64,000 bases of DNA from Parvibium lacunae. GTDB lineage: Bacteria; Pseudomonadota; Gammaproteobacteria; Burkholderiales; Burkholderiaceae_D. Within the stretch, counting starts at the first letter, position 1, and each line of letters begins with the position of its first letter. This document shows, piece after piece, positions 27,707-37,636 of the stretch. The stretch lies in NCBI RefSeq assembly GCF_003335215.1, contig NZ_QPGB01000004.1, forward strand, positions 124,001-188,000. The letters run 5' to 3'. The translations under genes and the position numbers were made by a program. The notes beneath the pieces are model-generated. The model saw only the letters and a program-made list of their open reading frames with translations. It ran no database searches and was not told the origin of the DNA.

Positions 27707-29665
27707 ATGCAACTATCTAGCAGCCTTTTTTTTACGCAAGCCCTCACGCCCTATTTGATTCTGGATCCGCAGACGGGCAAGGTATTGCATGAGAATAAGG
27801 CCTATGCCGGGTTGCCTGCGGGCTTTCAGACCGCGCTCCAAGCTTGGTTGACCAATGCCATTGAGCAAAAGCTACCGGGGTTCACGAGTCTGGATGAGGC
27901 CGCGGCTGAAATCGCGACGCAGCATTATTTGGATTGTGAAATCAGCCTACAACGCTTAGCACCTGAGACTTTGCTGGTGCAGATTAAGCCCCACGGGGTG
28001 TCTGGCCTGCCGGATTTGCTGACGTTGCGTAATCAGCATCGGCGCTATCAAGCGATCTTGGACAGCATTGTCGGCACCGCCGTGTATGGCTATGACGCGC
28101 AGCAGCGTATCATTTTCTGGAGTGTGGCGTGCGAAACGTTATATGGCTGCCCGGCGGAGGAAGCCGTGGGCCGGATTGTCAGTGAGATCATGCCGGAAGC
28201 GGGTGGGACAGCGGCCAGCTACATACAGCGGCAGCGAGCCATTGAGCATCGTGAATGCTTACCCAATTATGAATTCCGTTTGCAACGCTGGGATGGCAAG
28301 CAGGTCGAAGTTTACTCCACGCAAACCATGATCAATAACGCGGACGGTGAACCAGAGTGGTTCTGCTTTGATCTGGATTTAACGGCGCTGCGCCAACTTG
28401 AGCGAACGCTACAAATCACCAATCAGCGCCTCGCCAGTATTTTCGATTTAGCCCCTGCTGCGATGGCAGTCGCAACCAATCATTACTTCACTGAGGTCAA
28501 TCAGCATTGGTTGAATTTATTTGGCTTTGAGCGTTGGGAAGTGCTTAACAAGCATGCCGAGGAGATCGGCTATTGGGTCGATTTGCAAGCGCGGGCGCAA
28601 ATGTATGCCGATTTGGCGCAGGATGGCGAAATCGCGCCCCGCGACATGCTGTTTCGTAAGCGCGACGGCTCTTTGGTGGAGTGCGTCTTAACCGCCCGTA
28701 TTTTGTTAGATGGTGAAAATCGGGTGGTGATTACCAGCATTGTTGATGTGTCTGAATTGCGGGCCACTCAGCGGGCCTTAGAAACGCTGAATCATGAGTT
28801 GGAGTTGCGTGTGGCGAATCGCACGGCAGATCTGGAACAGGCGGTGAACTCGCTAGAGGCGGCGAAAGATGAATTAGTTCGAACAGAGAAGCTCGTCGCG
28901 CTCGGCTCAATGGTGGCTGGCATTGCTCATGAACTGAATACCCCGATTGGCAACAGTGTCACGATTGCCAGCACCTTGCAAGATAAAACGCGTGAGTTAA
29001 ATCAAGCTCTGCAGGGGGGTGGGCTGAAAAAATCACAGTTAGAAGGTTTTGCGACAATCAGTCTGCAATCGGCTGAATTGTTACTGAGAAACTTGAACCA
29101 AGCCAGACAGTTGATGACCAGCTTTAAGCAAGTCGCGATGGATCAGTCTAGCGCCCAGCGACGACAGTTTGATTTACGGCAGACGATCGAAGAACTGCTT
29201 GAGACTGCCCGCCCGATGTACAAAAAAAGCCCCTACAACTTGGTCTGTGATTTGGCGCCAGGGTTGATGATGGATAGCTACCCGGGCCCATTAGGGCAGA
29301 TTTTGACCAACTTTATAGCCAATGCGTTATTGCATGCCTTTGAGGGCCGCGACGCCGGCGAGATGTCATTAACAACCGCGCCGCTCGGCGAGACGCATGT
29401 AGAGCTCTTATTCAAAGACAATGGGCAAGGGATTCCTGCGCCGCACTTATCTCGCTTATTTGACCCTTTTTTCACTACCAAGCTGGGCAAAGGGGGTAAC
29501 GGCCTGGGGTTAAATATCGTTTATAACTTAGTCACACAAGTGTTAGGGGGCAAAATTCGAGTTGAGAGTCGGGAAGGGTTGGGCACTACCTTCACGCTAC
29601 AACTACCGCGGTGCGCCCCCGCACAACAAACAACGCCAGCTTTAGCTACGGGAGTGGACGCATGA
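27707..29665 (+). CDS. Cytoplasmic PAS-domain histidine kinase
   Basis: About 652 residues, no membrane helix. Two PAS domains (about 110-225 and 240-355), a coiled coil (about 360-395), a dimerisation/H-box with His408 (MVAGIAHELNTPIGNS) and an ATPase domain with N-box FIANALLHAF, G1 DNGQGIP and G2 GKGGNGLGL. The signal input is unknown. The first ATG is at 27707; TTG 27620 would add 29 residues without a recognisable fold. The stop overlaps the start of the partner regulator by 4 bases, so this is a cognate pair. Confidence 0.88.
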   Translation: MQLSSSLFFTQALTPYLILDPQTGKVLHENKAYAGLPAGFQTALQAWLTNAIEQKLPGFTSLDEAAAEIATQHYLDCEISLQRLAPETLLVQIKPHGVSGLPDLLTLRNQHRRYQAILDSIVGTAVYGYDAQQRIIFWSVACETLYGCPAEEAVGRIVSEIMPEAGGTAASYIQRQRAIEHRECLPNYEFRLQRWDGKQVEVYSTQTMINNADGEPEWFCFDLDLTALRQLERTLQITNQRLASIFDLAPAAMAVATNHYFTEVNQHWLNLFGFERWEVLNKHAEEIGYWVDLQARAQMYADLAQDGEIAPRDMLFRKRDGSLVECVLTARILLDGENRVVITSIVDVSELRATQRALETLNHELELRVANRTADLEQAVNSLEAAKDELVRTEKLVALGSMVAGIAHELNTPIGNSVTIASTLQDKTRELNQALQGGGLKKSQLEGFATISLQSAELLLRNLNQARQLMTSFKQVAMDQSSAQRRQFDLRQTIEELLETARPMYKKSPYNLVCDLAPGLMMDSYPGPLGQILTNFIANALLHAFEGRDAGEMSLTTAPLGETHVELLFKDNGQGIPAPHLSRLFDPFFTTKLGKGGNGLGLNIVYNLVTQVLGGKIRVESREGLGTTFTLQLPRCAPAQQTTPALATGVDA

Positions 29666-31950
29666 CCTTACCACACGAGTCTAACCAAGCCTCTGCGGAT
29701 GATGAACTGATTTTCGCCGAGGAAGAGATTGCAGACGCACCTGGATTGCAGGATGCCTGGACAATTTTGATTGTGGATGACGATCAAGAAGTCCATCAAG
29801 CGACCTTGCTGGCATTGCAAGGCGAAGTAATTTTGGGCAAGCCTTTGATTTTTTGTCATGCCTACAGCGCGGAAGAAGCCCGAACAACGTTGCAAGGTAT
29901 GGTGCAGCCTGCGGTTATTTTGCTCGATGTGGTGATGGAGAGTGATGATGCCGGTCTCAAACTTGTCCGCGTTATTCGCGAAGAACTGCAACTGACCGAA
30001 ACCCGGATTATTTTAAGAACCGGTCAACCAGGCTATGCGCCGGAGCTAACCGTCATTCGCGACTATGACATTAACGACTATAAAGCCAAAGATGAACTGA
30101 CCCGGATTCGGTTAATTACGACCCTCACGGCCGCACTGCGCTCCTACCGCCAGATTCGGATGATCGGCGCCAGCCGGCGTGGGCTGGAAATGATTGTTCA
30201 ATCCGCGGCAAAATTATTTGGCCAGCAGCAGGCCATGGAGGAATTCGCGGATGGGGTGCTGACGCAACTCGCCGCACTGTTGGATTTACCGCCGGAAGGG
30301 CTGTTATGCGCACAGCGCGGCCATCCACTTCACCCACAGCAGTCTGATGATTTGTTTATCGTTGGTGCTGCAGGCAACTACCGTTCCTTGATGAGTCGCC
30401 AGTTACATGAAATTGGGGAGCAGCGGGTTATTGATGCTGTGCATACCGCATTCAAACGTGAGCAACACTATTTTGGCCCCAATGAGACGGTGCTTTATAT
30501 TTGCCTCAGTGATTCACAGCGTGTTGCGGTGTTTCTTGATACGCCGAAAAATCTCGAAGAGGGCGACAAGAATCTACTCGAATTATTTTCTGTCAATATT
30601 GGGATCGGCATCGAAAATGTTTCCTTGGTTGATCGGTTGCATTTTGCTGCCTATTACGATCCACTCACGCACTTACCCAACCGTACCAGCTTCATCACCG
30701 CGTGTGATCAGGCCATGGCCCAGCGGCTGGATCACCACACCAACCAAGCAGCGATTGCCTGTTTGTTGGATATCAATCAGTTTTCCGTGATTAATGATGC
30801 CTTGGGTCACCACTACGGTGACGCACTCTTGCAGATGATTGCAGATCGGCTACAGCGACAGTTGCCCAAAGGCATGACTTTGGCACGCGTGGCAGGGGAT
30901 AACTTTGCGATGCTGGCCGCAGATTTTGATTTGCGGGCGGAGCAGGTATTACAGGTTTTCGCGGCCCCTTTTCGGATTAACAATGTTGACTTACCTGTTC
31001 GGGTTACTTTGGGCTTAACCCAACTCGCAGAAGTGGAGGGAGGCGGTAGCGATGTTCTCAAGTGTGCCAATATCGCGTTGAATCGCGCCAAGGCGACCGG
31101 GCGGCGGCGTTATGAGTGGTACGCCAAGAAAATGGCGGAGGAAACGCGTGAGCGTATTTCGTTACTGGCTGATCTCAAACTAGCGCTCGATACCGGCTTC
31201 TTACAACTTTACTACCAACCTAAAATTCACTTGGCGTCCGGCCGGGTAGTTGGGGCAGAGGCCTTATTGCGTTGGCGGCATCAACAAAATTATGTTGCCC
31301 CAGATTTATTTATTTCAGTAGCGGAATCTTCAGGTCTGATCGTTGAAATAGGGAGCTGGGTTTTACAGCAAGCGTGTTTACAGAGTAAACGCTGGCGGGC
31401 GTTGATTGACCCTGACTTTAAAATGGCGATTAATGTTTCGATGGGGCAATTACAGCAGGGCAGTTTCGCGAATGAGGTCGCCCATTTGTTGGTAGATCTG
31501 GCGATTGCGCCCAGTGCGCTGGAAGTCGAGATCACTGAAACGATGGCGATGTTAGATGCCGATAGCATTTTGCCGGATCTGCGGAAATTGCAGCAGATGG
31601 GGGTCAGTATCGCGATTGACGATTTTGGAACCGGCTTTTCGTCTTTAGGTCACCTGCAAAATATGCCACTTAATACGTTGAAAATTGATCGGGCGTTTGT
31701 GCAAGAGCTGGCGTCACCAGAGATGGCCAGTAATGGCAAGAAAGCGATTGCGGATACGATCATGCAATTAGGCAGTAATCTCCGCTTAAGTTTGGTTGCC
31801 GAGGGGGTCGAGCAGCAGACACAAGCCGACTATCTGAAACAGGCGGGCTGTGATTTTGCGCAGGGCTATCTGTACTCGCCTGCATTACCCGCTGCTGCCT
31901 TTGAACAATGGGCGGTGCAGTGGCAAGAAGAGCAAAACCATCGAGATTGA
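29662..31950 (+). CDS. Response regulator REC-DUF3369-GGDEF-EAL
   Basis: 762 residues. Receiver domain (about 30-150) with acceptor Asp89 in ILLDVVMESDD; a DUF3369 module (about 155-320, QIRMIGASRRGLEMIVQSA); a degenerate GGDEF domain reading AGDNF at 411-415; then an EAL domain with ALLRW start (Glu533), NVSMGQL, EITETMAM, DDFGTGFSSLGHLQ and AEGVEQ. The EAL metal and catalytic residues look intact, so net cyclic-di-GMP hydrolysis is likely, with the GGDEF half perhaps binding GTP. It overlaps the kinase by 4 bases. Confidence 0.9.
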   Translation: MTLPHESNQASADDELIFAEEEIADAPGLQDAWTILIVDDDQEVHQATLLALQGEVILGKPLIFCHAYSAEEARTTLQGMVQPAVILLDVVMESDDAGLKLVRVIREELQLTETRIILRTGQPGYAPELTVIRDYDINDYKAKDELTRIRLITTLTAALRSYRQIRMIGASRRGLEMIVQSAAKLFGQQQAMEEFADGVLTQLAALLDLPPEGLLCAQRGHPLHPQQSDDLFIVGAAGNYRSLMSRQLHEIGEQRVIDAVHTAFKREQHYFGPNETVLYICLSDSQRVAVFLDTPKNLEEGDKNLLELFSVNIGIGIENVSLVDRLHFAAYYDPLTHLPNRTSFITACDQAMAQRLDHHTNQAAIACLLDINQFSVINDALGHHYGDALLQMIADRLQRQLPKGMTLARVAGDNFAMLAADFDLRAEQVLQVFAAPFRINNVDLPVRVTLGLTQLAEVEGGGSDVLKCANIALNRAKATGRRRYEWYAKKMAEETRERISLLADLKLALDTGFLQLYYQPKIHLASGRVVGAEALLRWRHQQNYVAPDLFISVAESSGLIVEIGSWVLQQACLQSKRWRALIDPDFKMAINVSMGQLQQGSFANEVAHLLVDLAIAPSALEVEITETMAMLDADSILPDLRKLQQMGVSIAIDDFGTGFSSLGHLQNMPLNTLKIDRAFVQELASPEMASNGKKAIADTIMQLGSNLRLSLVAEGVEQQTQADYLKQAGCDFAQGYLYSPALPAAAFEQWAVQWQEEQNHRD

Positions 31951-32041
31951 CGTTTTGTAGACAGGATTGAGATTGCCCCGTAAATGGCAGTTTTGGTAAA
32001 CTAGCCTCATTGACGTTATTCAAATTTAGTCGGAGACATCG

Positions 32042-32644
32042 ATGTTAAAAGCGATTGCCACGATACTGCTGGTCTTATCAAACGCGGCCCTAGCGCAACT
32101 CCAACCCCCGAAAGAACGCGGTGCATATATTGGTCTCGGTTTCGGCCAGGCCAAAAATAACTTGGATTACCGGATTGGTTCCAACATCTCCAAAGATGAC
32201 AGCGATGCCTATTCAAAACTCTATGCGGGTTATCAATTCAACCGGCTATTTGGCGCAGAGCTTTTCTATGCGAATTTAGGGACCTCAACCTATAAATCGA
32301 CCCTCAACAACGCGCCTTCTCAAGACCAATTCAAAAATAGTGTCATTGGGGTTAATGGGGTGTTATTCCTACCGATCCGGCAGCCACTCAGCTTTGTTGG
32401 TAAGCTCGGCTTGGGTGCCGCTACGAGTAAATACACCTGTGTTCAAGCCTGCAACAATGTCGCGAACAACAGCACCACCAGTACGTCGGCCCAGCTCGGG
32501 CTTGGGTTGCAATATCAGCTCTCCAGCGGCCTTGGTTTGCGAGTTGAGTATGAACGCTATGGCGGTATCAATCATAAAATCAATACTAGTGAAGCCACGG
32601 CAAGTTTTGATGCGGTGGCCGCGTCTATTCAATACAAATTCTAG
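32042..32644 (+). CDS. Small outer-membrane beta-barrel protein (OmpW/OmpA-barrel like)
   Basis: 200 residues, signal peptide to about residue 19 (LSNAALA). Eight short amphipathic strands with aromatic ends, and a terminal SIQYKF typical of outer-membrane barrels. One disulfide-like pair CVQAC sits in a loop. A GGAG ribosome site is eight bases before ATG. It stands alone, convergent with comM. Function unknown. Confidence 0.72.
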   Translation: MLKAIATILLVLSNAALAQLQPPKERGAYIGLGFGQAKNNLDYRIGSNISKDDSDAYSKLYAGYQFNRLFGAELFYANLGTSTYKSTLNNAPSQDQFKNSVIGVNGVLFLPIRQPLSFVGKLGLGAATSKYTCVQACNNVANNSTTSTSAQLGLGLQYQLSSGLGLRVEYERYGGINHKINTSEATASFDAVAASIQYKF

Positions 32645-32673
32645 TGATCGAGTTGCCGGCTTTGCTGCGGCAG

Positions 32674-34185
32674 TCAGCCATTCAAGCCGCGGCGATATTG
32701 CAGCGCCTCGGCTAAATGGGGCAGCGCTACCTCTGGGTTGTTTCCAAGGTCGGCGATTGTCCGGGCCAGCTTCAGGATTCGATGGTAGGCGCGGGCAGAT
32801 AAATTCAAGCGCTCAATCGCTTGCCGAACAAACGCTTCACTGGCTTTCTCGAGTGGCACCAATGCTTCTAATTGCGCGTTGGTCAGTCGTGCATTCAAGA
32901 CCGACTGGCGACCACGTTGGGCTTGCTGCGTTTGTTGAACCCGTGCCGCAATCACGCTGGAGGCTTCTCCTTGTGGCAGTTGCGTGAGTTCACTCGCTGT
33001 CAGGCTGGGGACATGACAGACCATATCGATCCGATCCAGCAGGGGGCCTGACAGTTTATGCTGGTAGCGTTGTATTTGGTCGGGAGTACAGCGGCACCGC
33101 GCTTGGCCAAAGTAACCGCAAGGGCAGGGATTCATGGCTGCGACCAGCTGAAAGTCAGCAGGAAACTCAACTTGACGGGCTGCCCGGGAGATCGTAATCC
33201 GTCCATTTTCAAGCGGTTCCCTGAGCACTTCCAAGGCACGGCGATCAAACTCTGGCAACTCATCTAAAAACAAAATGCCTTGGTGGGCCAGTGAGATTTC
33301 GCCTGGGCGCGGGTGGCTGCCACCGCCAACCAGGGCCACGGCCGAAGCGGTATGGTGCGGTGCGCGAAAGGGTCGCATCCCAAAAGAATCCGGGTCGAAT
33401 TTGCCAACAAGGCTCAACAAGGCTGCCGATTCTTGTGCAGCACTTTCGCTGAGAGCGGGCAGTAAACCGGGAAGTCGATTGGCCAACATGGACTTGCCAC
33501 TGCCTGGCGGCCCGACGAGTAGCAGGCTATGTCCGCCAGCCGCCGCAATTTCCAATGCGCGTTTAGCTTGGTTCTGGCCTTTGATATCTTTTAGGTCGAG
33601 CCCGTTGTGATTGTGGCGCGGGGTTGTCTGCCGTACCGTGGGCGTCAAGGGTTGTTGTCCACTTAAATGCCCGACCACGGCAACCAGGCTCGTCGCGGGC
33701 AAAATCGTCAGCCCTTGAATTAAGGATGCTTCTGTCGCGTTGGCGGCGGCAAGGATGAATTGCCGCTTGTCTTGGCTGGCTTGCATCGCTGCCGCAAAGG
33801 CTAAAGCGCCACGCGTGCCCAGCAGCTCACCACTGAGCGAGAGCTCACCGGCGAACTCATACTCATTTAAGGCGGCGAGCCCTGTTTGACCCAAGATTAG
33901 TTGCCCGCTGGCGGCCAAAATGCCGAGCGCAATCGGTAAATCATAGTGGCCAGACTCTTTGGGCAGATCGGCGGGCGCCAGATTAACGGTGATGCGCCGT
34001 TGCGGAAATTCAAAGCCACTGGTTTGAATCGCGGCGCGAACCCGATCACGGCTTTCCTTGACTTCCGCTTCCGGCAAACCTACTAGGGTAAAACCTGGTA
34101 GGCCATTCGCTAAATGAACTTCTACGCGAACAGGCAGCGCGCTGACCCCGAGCACTGCACGGCTGTGCAAGACAGCAAGGGGCAT
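32674..34185 (-). CDS. comM: ComM/YifB-type Mg-chelatase-like AAA helicase
   Basis: About 503 residues. An N-terminal Lon-protease-like ChlI domain (about 1-160; GLPGFTLVGLPEAEVKESRDRVRAA), then an AAA+ module with Walker A GPPGSGKSM and a Mg-chelatase-type C-terminal domain; a Cys cluster (CGYFGQARCRC) is typical. In transformable bacteria ComM drives branch migration of incoming DNA. ATG 34185 matches the family's short N-terminus; the frame continues into ubiK upstream but this is not needed. One base separates it from ubiK. Confidence 0.93.
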   Translation of the reverse strand: MPLAVLHSRAVLGVSALPVRVEVHLANGLPGFTLVGLPEAEVKESRDRVRAAIQTSGFEFPQRRITVNLAPADLPKESGHYDLPIALGILAASGQLILGQTGLAALNEYEFAGELSLSGELLGTRGALAFAAAMQASQDKRQFILAAANATEASLIQGLTILPATSLVAVVGHLSGQQPLTPTVRQTTPRHNHNGLDLKDIKGQNQAKRALEIAAAGGHSLLLVGPPGSGKSMLANRLPGLLPALSESAAQESAALLSLVGKFDPDSFGMRPFRAPHHTASAVALVGGGSHPRPGEISLAHQGILFLDELPEFDRRALEVLREPLENGRITISRAARQVEFPADFQLVAAMNPCPCGYFGQARCRCTPDQIQRYQHKLSGPLLDRIDMVCHVPSLTASELTQLPQGEASSVIAARVQQTQQAQRGRQSVLNARLTNAQLEALVPLEKASEAFVRQAIERLNLSARAYHRILKLARTIADLGNNPEVALPHLAEALQYRRGLNG

Positions 34186-34186
34186 G

Positions 34187-34420
34187 CTAGGACTGACTAT
34201 CGAGTTTTTCGATACGGGCTTCGAGCGCGGCGATCCGCTGCAGGGCGCGTTCCAGTAATTGTTGCTGCAACTCGAATTCTTCACGGGTCACTAAGTCGAG
34301 TTTGTTAAACCCCTGTTGTAGCAAGGCTTTGAGGTTTTTTTCAATATCTTTTGCGGGGCTGGCAGCGTATAGATCAGCGATTCGCTTTTGCATATCTTCG
34401 AATAGCGCATGAGGTTGCAT
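34187..34420 (-). CDS. ubiK: Ubiquinone biosynthesis accessory factor UbiK
   Basis: 77 residues, BMFP/YqiC family. An amphipathic N-terminal part (FEDMQKRIADLYAASPAKDIEKNLKALL) is followed by VTREEFELQQQLLERALQRIAALEARIEKL, a trimeric coiled coil. UbiK helps the late soluble steps of ubiquinone synthesis with UbiJ. It is the first gene of the ubiK-comM unit, divergent from the torF-glnK-amtB operon. Confidence 0.92.
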   Translation of the reverse strand: MQPHALFEDMQKRIADLYAASPAKDIEKNLKALLQQGFNKLDLVTREEFELQQQLLERALQRIAALEARIEKLDSQS

Positions 34421-34501
34421 AAGAGGCTCCTTGAAATTGTTTTGAATTTCCCCCAGCAGTCTAACAATTTATTCGAGGATTTTGTTACCCATCTCTTGTC
34501 T

Positions 34502-34518
34502 CGCACTGATTTGGTGCC
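34502..34518 (+). promoter_or_regulatory. NtrC-type activator site 1
   Basis: GCAC-N7-GTGC at 34503-34517, with TGATTTG between, matches the NtrC consensus half-sites and spacing known from the E. coli glnA enhancer. It lies about 120 bases upstream of the sigma-54 promoter, a normal enhancer distance. Confidence 0.7.
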
Positions 34519-34541
34519 GATATCAAAATAGACAGCGATAG

Positions 34542-34558
34542 TGCGTTGTCTTGGTGCA
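34542..34558 (+). promoter_or_regulatory. NtrC-type activator site 2 (one degenerate arm)
   Basis: TGCGT-N6-TGGTGCA at 34542-34558 keeps the 3' half-site and the spacing; the 5' half reads GCGT in place of GCAC. It is centred 40 bases downstream of site 1. Paired sites are usual for NtrC enhancers. Confidence 0.55.
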
Positions 34559-34629
34559 GCCTTATCATCCCAGTCCATGATTATGCTTTTTTTGCATCGA
34601 TTTTCGGCATAAAGTCTGCCTGCTTAGCC

Positions 34630-34645
34630 TGGCACGGAATCTGCT
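34630..34645 (+). promoter_or_regulatory. Sigma-54 (RpoN) promoter of torF-glnK-amtB
   Basis: TGGCACGGAATCTGCT gives the -24 TGGCACG exactly and the -12 TTGCW with one change (CTGCT), with correct GG-GC spacing. It is 47 bases before the porin start codon. Together with the two NtrC-type sites this indicates nitrogen-limitation control of the whole operon. Confidence 0.8.
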
Positions 34646-34692
34646 CAGTCCCACTCAGTTGCACTTCAACTTTATATAAAGAGAGGAATACG

Positions 34693-35577
34693 ATGAATAC
34701 TCGACTCCAGAAAACACTATTGTCAGCAGCCTTGTTGGCCGCCGCCAGTGGCGCTTATGCCGCTGATGCGCCTGCCTCTGACCATACTTTTACCGGCAAT
34801 TTCGGCTTGTACAGCGACTATCGGTTTCGTGGCATCTCCCAAACGTATTTGCAACCGGCACTCCAAGGGGGGCTGGATTACAGCCATAGCAGCGGTGTTT
34901 ACATTGGGCTATGGAGTTCGAATGTATCGAGCAATCTTTACCAGAATGGTAACGGTCAAGAAGTGGATCTGTATTTGGGCTTTAAGAAAGAGTTGGTAAA
35001 AGACTTTACGGTAGATGGCGGGTTTTTGCAGTACTACTACCCCGCCGCTAAATATGGCAATGGGGCAACGGTTCAACCGCAGGGGGCAGGACAAAAATAT
35101 GACAACCGTGAGCTGTATGTGGCGATGACCTACAAGTGGCTAGCGCTCAAATACAGCCATGCAATTACCGATTATTTCGGCGTCAATCAAAATACTTATG
35201 GCGGTTATTGTGGACTCAATGGCGATGGATCGGCTCCAACAACCGGGTGTATTGCAACCAATCGTGGGGGCTCCAAAGGGTCTGGTTATATTGATTTAAC
35301 CGGTACTTTCCCGATAACGGATAAATTCTCTCTAGTGGCTCACTATGGCCATACGAAAGTCAAAAACTACGGTGAACTGAGTTACAGCGATTGGAAGCTG
35401 GGGGCTACCTATGATCTCGGTGGCTGGATCCTAGGCGCAAGCTACATTGATACCAACGCAAAAGAGCGTTTTTATCGTTACGGTCAGGCAGCGGCAACAC
35501 CAACTGGCGCGAACACCGCAGGTGTTAAAGATCCCAGTAAATCGACGGTTGTTCTGAGTATCAGCAAAACTTTTTAA
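34693..35577 (+). CDS. TorF-family putative porin
   Basis: 294 residues. A signal peptide ends in AYA-AD (about residue 23). The family start FTGNFGLYSDYRFRGISQTYLQPALQGGLDYSH and the C-terminal VVLSISKTF are those of TIGR02001 (TorF-like) barrels. These are outer-membrane channels often placed before glnK-amtB in Betaproteobacteria. A sigma-54 promoter lies directly upstream, so the channel probably admits ammonium or small nitrogen compounds when nitrogen is short (inference). GAGAGG serves as ribosome site. Confidence 0.88.
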   Translation: MNTRLQKTLLSAALLAAASGAYAADAPASDHTFTGNFGLYSDYRFRGISQTYLQPALQGGLDYSHSSGVYIGLWSSNVSSNLYQNGNGQEVDLYLGFKKELVKDFTVDGGFLQYYYPAAKYGNGATVQPQGAGQKYDNRELYVAMTYKWLALKYSHAITDYFGVNQNTYGGYCGLNGDGSAPTTGCIATNRGGSKGSGYIDLTGTFPITDKFSLVAHYGHTKVKNYGELSYSDWKLGATYDLGGWILGASYIDTNAKERFYRYGQAAATPTGANTAGVKDPSKSTVVLSISKTF

Positions 35578-35970
<393 letters not shown>

Positions 35971-35985
35971 GGAACGGAGCGCCCA

Positions 35986-37542
35986 ATGAAAAATTTCTTC
36001 TCACGCTGTTTATTCAGCCTGCTACTCGGGCTTACTGTCATCAGTCAGCCTACGTTCGCGCAAGATAAACCTGCGGCAGAGGCGGCCACTGCCATGCCCA
36101 CTGCCAGCCCAGACGCCAAGCCTGCCGAAGCAGTAGCTGCAGCGCCGGCAGCGGTCGCCGCGGCAGCGCCTGCTGCACCCGCTGAAGCAGCCCCAGCAGC
36201 AGCGCCTAACTTTAATAAAGGCGATACGGCTTGGATGATGGTGGCGACGCTGCTGGTCATTATGATGACCGTCCCTGGTTTGGCCTTGTTCTATGGCGGC
36301 TTGGTTCGCAAGAAAAACATGCTGTCGGTTCTCATGCAGGTGATGGTAACTTTTTCCCTGATTGTGGTTCTGTGGGCGGTCTATGGCTATTCATTGGCCT
36401 TTACCGAAGGCAGTGCCTATATTGGCGGGTTCGATCGCCTTTTCCTGAATGGCATTTTCAATCCTGCCGATGGGAGTTTTTCTGCGGCAGCAACATTCAG
36501 TAAAGGGGTGCCCATTCCTGAGATTGTGTTTGTCGCTTTCCAGGCCACCTTTGCCGGTATTACCTGCTGTCTGATCGTTGGTGCTTTTGCTGAGCGCATT
36601 AAATTCTCTGCGGTGTTGCTTTTCATGGTGCTGTGGTTTACGTTCAGCTATCTGCCCATTGCGCATATGGTGTGGTTCTGGATGGGGCCTGATGCATACA
36701 CCGATGCCAAGTTAGTGGATGAGTTGACCAGCAAAGCAGGCTTGATTTGGCAGTGGGGTGCGCTGGATTTCGCAGGTGGTACGGTGGTGCATATCAATGC
36801 TGCGGTTGCCGGCTTGGTGGGCGCTTACTTGGTTGGCAAGCGGATTGGCTATGGTAAAGAAGCGATGACCCCGCACAGCTTAACCCTCACGATGGTGGGT
36901 GCGTCTATGCTGTGGGTCGGTTGGTTCGGTTTTAATGCGGGTTCCGCGTTAGAAGCGAATGGCACGGCGGCATTGGCATTCATCAATACTTTTACGGCAA
37001 CCGCTGCCGCGGTGTTGTCCTGGAGTTTTGGCGAGTGGCTGGGTAAAGGTAAACCTTCCATGCTGGGAGCCGCATCGGGTGCGGTAGCAGGCTTGGTCGC
37101 CATTACACCGGCGGCGGGTAATGTCGGCTTGATGGGGGCAATCGTCATTGGCTTGTTGGCCGGTATTGCTTGCTTGTGGGGGGTGACAGGCTTGAAACGG
37201 TTGCTCGGCGCCGATGATTCACTCGATGTGTTTGGGGTTCACGGTGTTGGCGGTATCCTCGGCGCCTTGTTGACGGGTGTCTTTAACTCGCCCGCCTTGG
37301 GCGGCCCTGGTTATGTGAGTGATTGGGTCACCGGTACCGTGATTAAAGCGGCAGAGTATTCAATTGCCGCCCAAGTCTGGACACAAGCTAAGGGGGTGCT
37401 CGTTACCATCGTTTGGTCCGCTGTTGTCTCCTTCGTCGCCTACAAGATCGTTGATTTGGTGATCGGCTTGCGGGTGAGCGAAGAAGAAGAGCGCGAAGGC
37501 CTGGATATTAACTCGCACGGCGAAACGGCTTACCACGACTAA
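35986..37542 (+). CDS. amtB: Ammonium transporter AmtB
   Basis: 518 residues. A signal peptide (ends near FAQ, about residue 26) and an Ala/Pro-rich periplasmic extension of about 55 residues precede 11 membrane helices. The pore histidines are in GGTVVHINAAVAGL and FGVHGVGGILGAL; the Phe gate region and the C-terminal tail (EEEEREGLDINSHGE) that contacts GlnK are present. It conducts ammonium across the inner membrane. It follows glnK by 15 bases and is closed by a strong terminator. Confidence 0.95.
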   Translation: MKNFFSRCLFSLLLGLTVISQPTFAQDKPAAEAATAMPTASPDAKPAEAVAAAPAAVAAAAPAAPAEAAPAAAPNFNKGDTAWMMVATLLVIMMTVPGLALFYGGLVRKKNMLSVLMQVMVTFSLIVVLWAVYGYSLAFTEGSAYIGGFDRLFLNGIFNPADGSFSAAATFSKGVPIPEIVFVAFQATFAGITCCLIVGAFAERIKFSAVLLFMVLWFTFSYLPIAHMVWFWMGPDAYTDAKLVDELTSKAGLIWQWGALDFAGGTVVHINAAVAGLVGAYLVGKRIGYGKEAMTPHSLTLTMVGASMLWVGWFGFNAGSALEANGTAALAFINTFTATAAAVLSWSFGEWLGKGKPSMLGAASGAVAGLVAITPAAGNVGLMGAIVIGLLAGIACLWGVTGLKRLLGADDSLDVFGVHGVGGILGALLTGVFNSPALGGPGYVSDWVTGTVIKAAEYSIAAQVWTQAKGVLVTIVWSAVVSFVAYKIVDLVIGLRVSEEEEREGLDINSHGETAYHD

Positions 37543-37608
37543 GCGGTAACAAACAGAAGGATTCGGAGGAGACCCTTTCCTGAAAGTTAGCAGATTCGTC
37601 TGCCATTT

Positions 37609-37636
37609 GGCCCCACCCCGGTGGGGCCTATTTTTT
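37609..37636 (+). terminator. Intrinsic terminator after amtB
   Basis: GGCCCCACC/GGTGGGGCC arms around a short CC loop form a 9-base-pair stem, followed at once by TATTTTTTAT. This is a canonical Rho-independent terminator ending the torF-glnK-amtB operon. Confidence 0.9.

Noticed and set aside
36060-36215. Ala/Pro-rich repeat in amtB as a sign of frameshift or foreign DNA
   Set aside because: Signal peptide plus a low-complexity linker before the first helix is seen in AmtB of related Betaproteobacteria, and the frame is intact.
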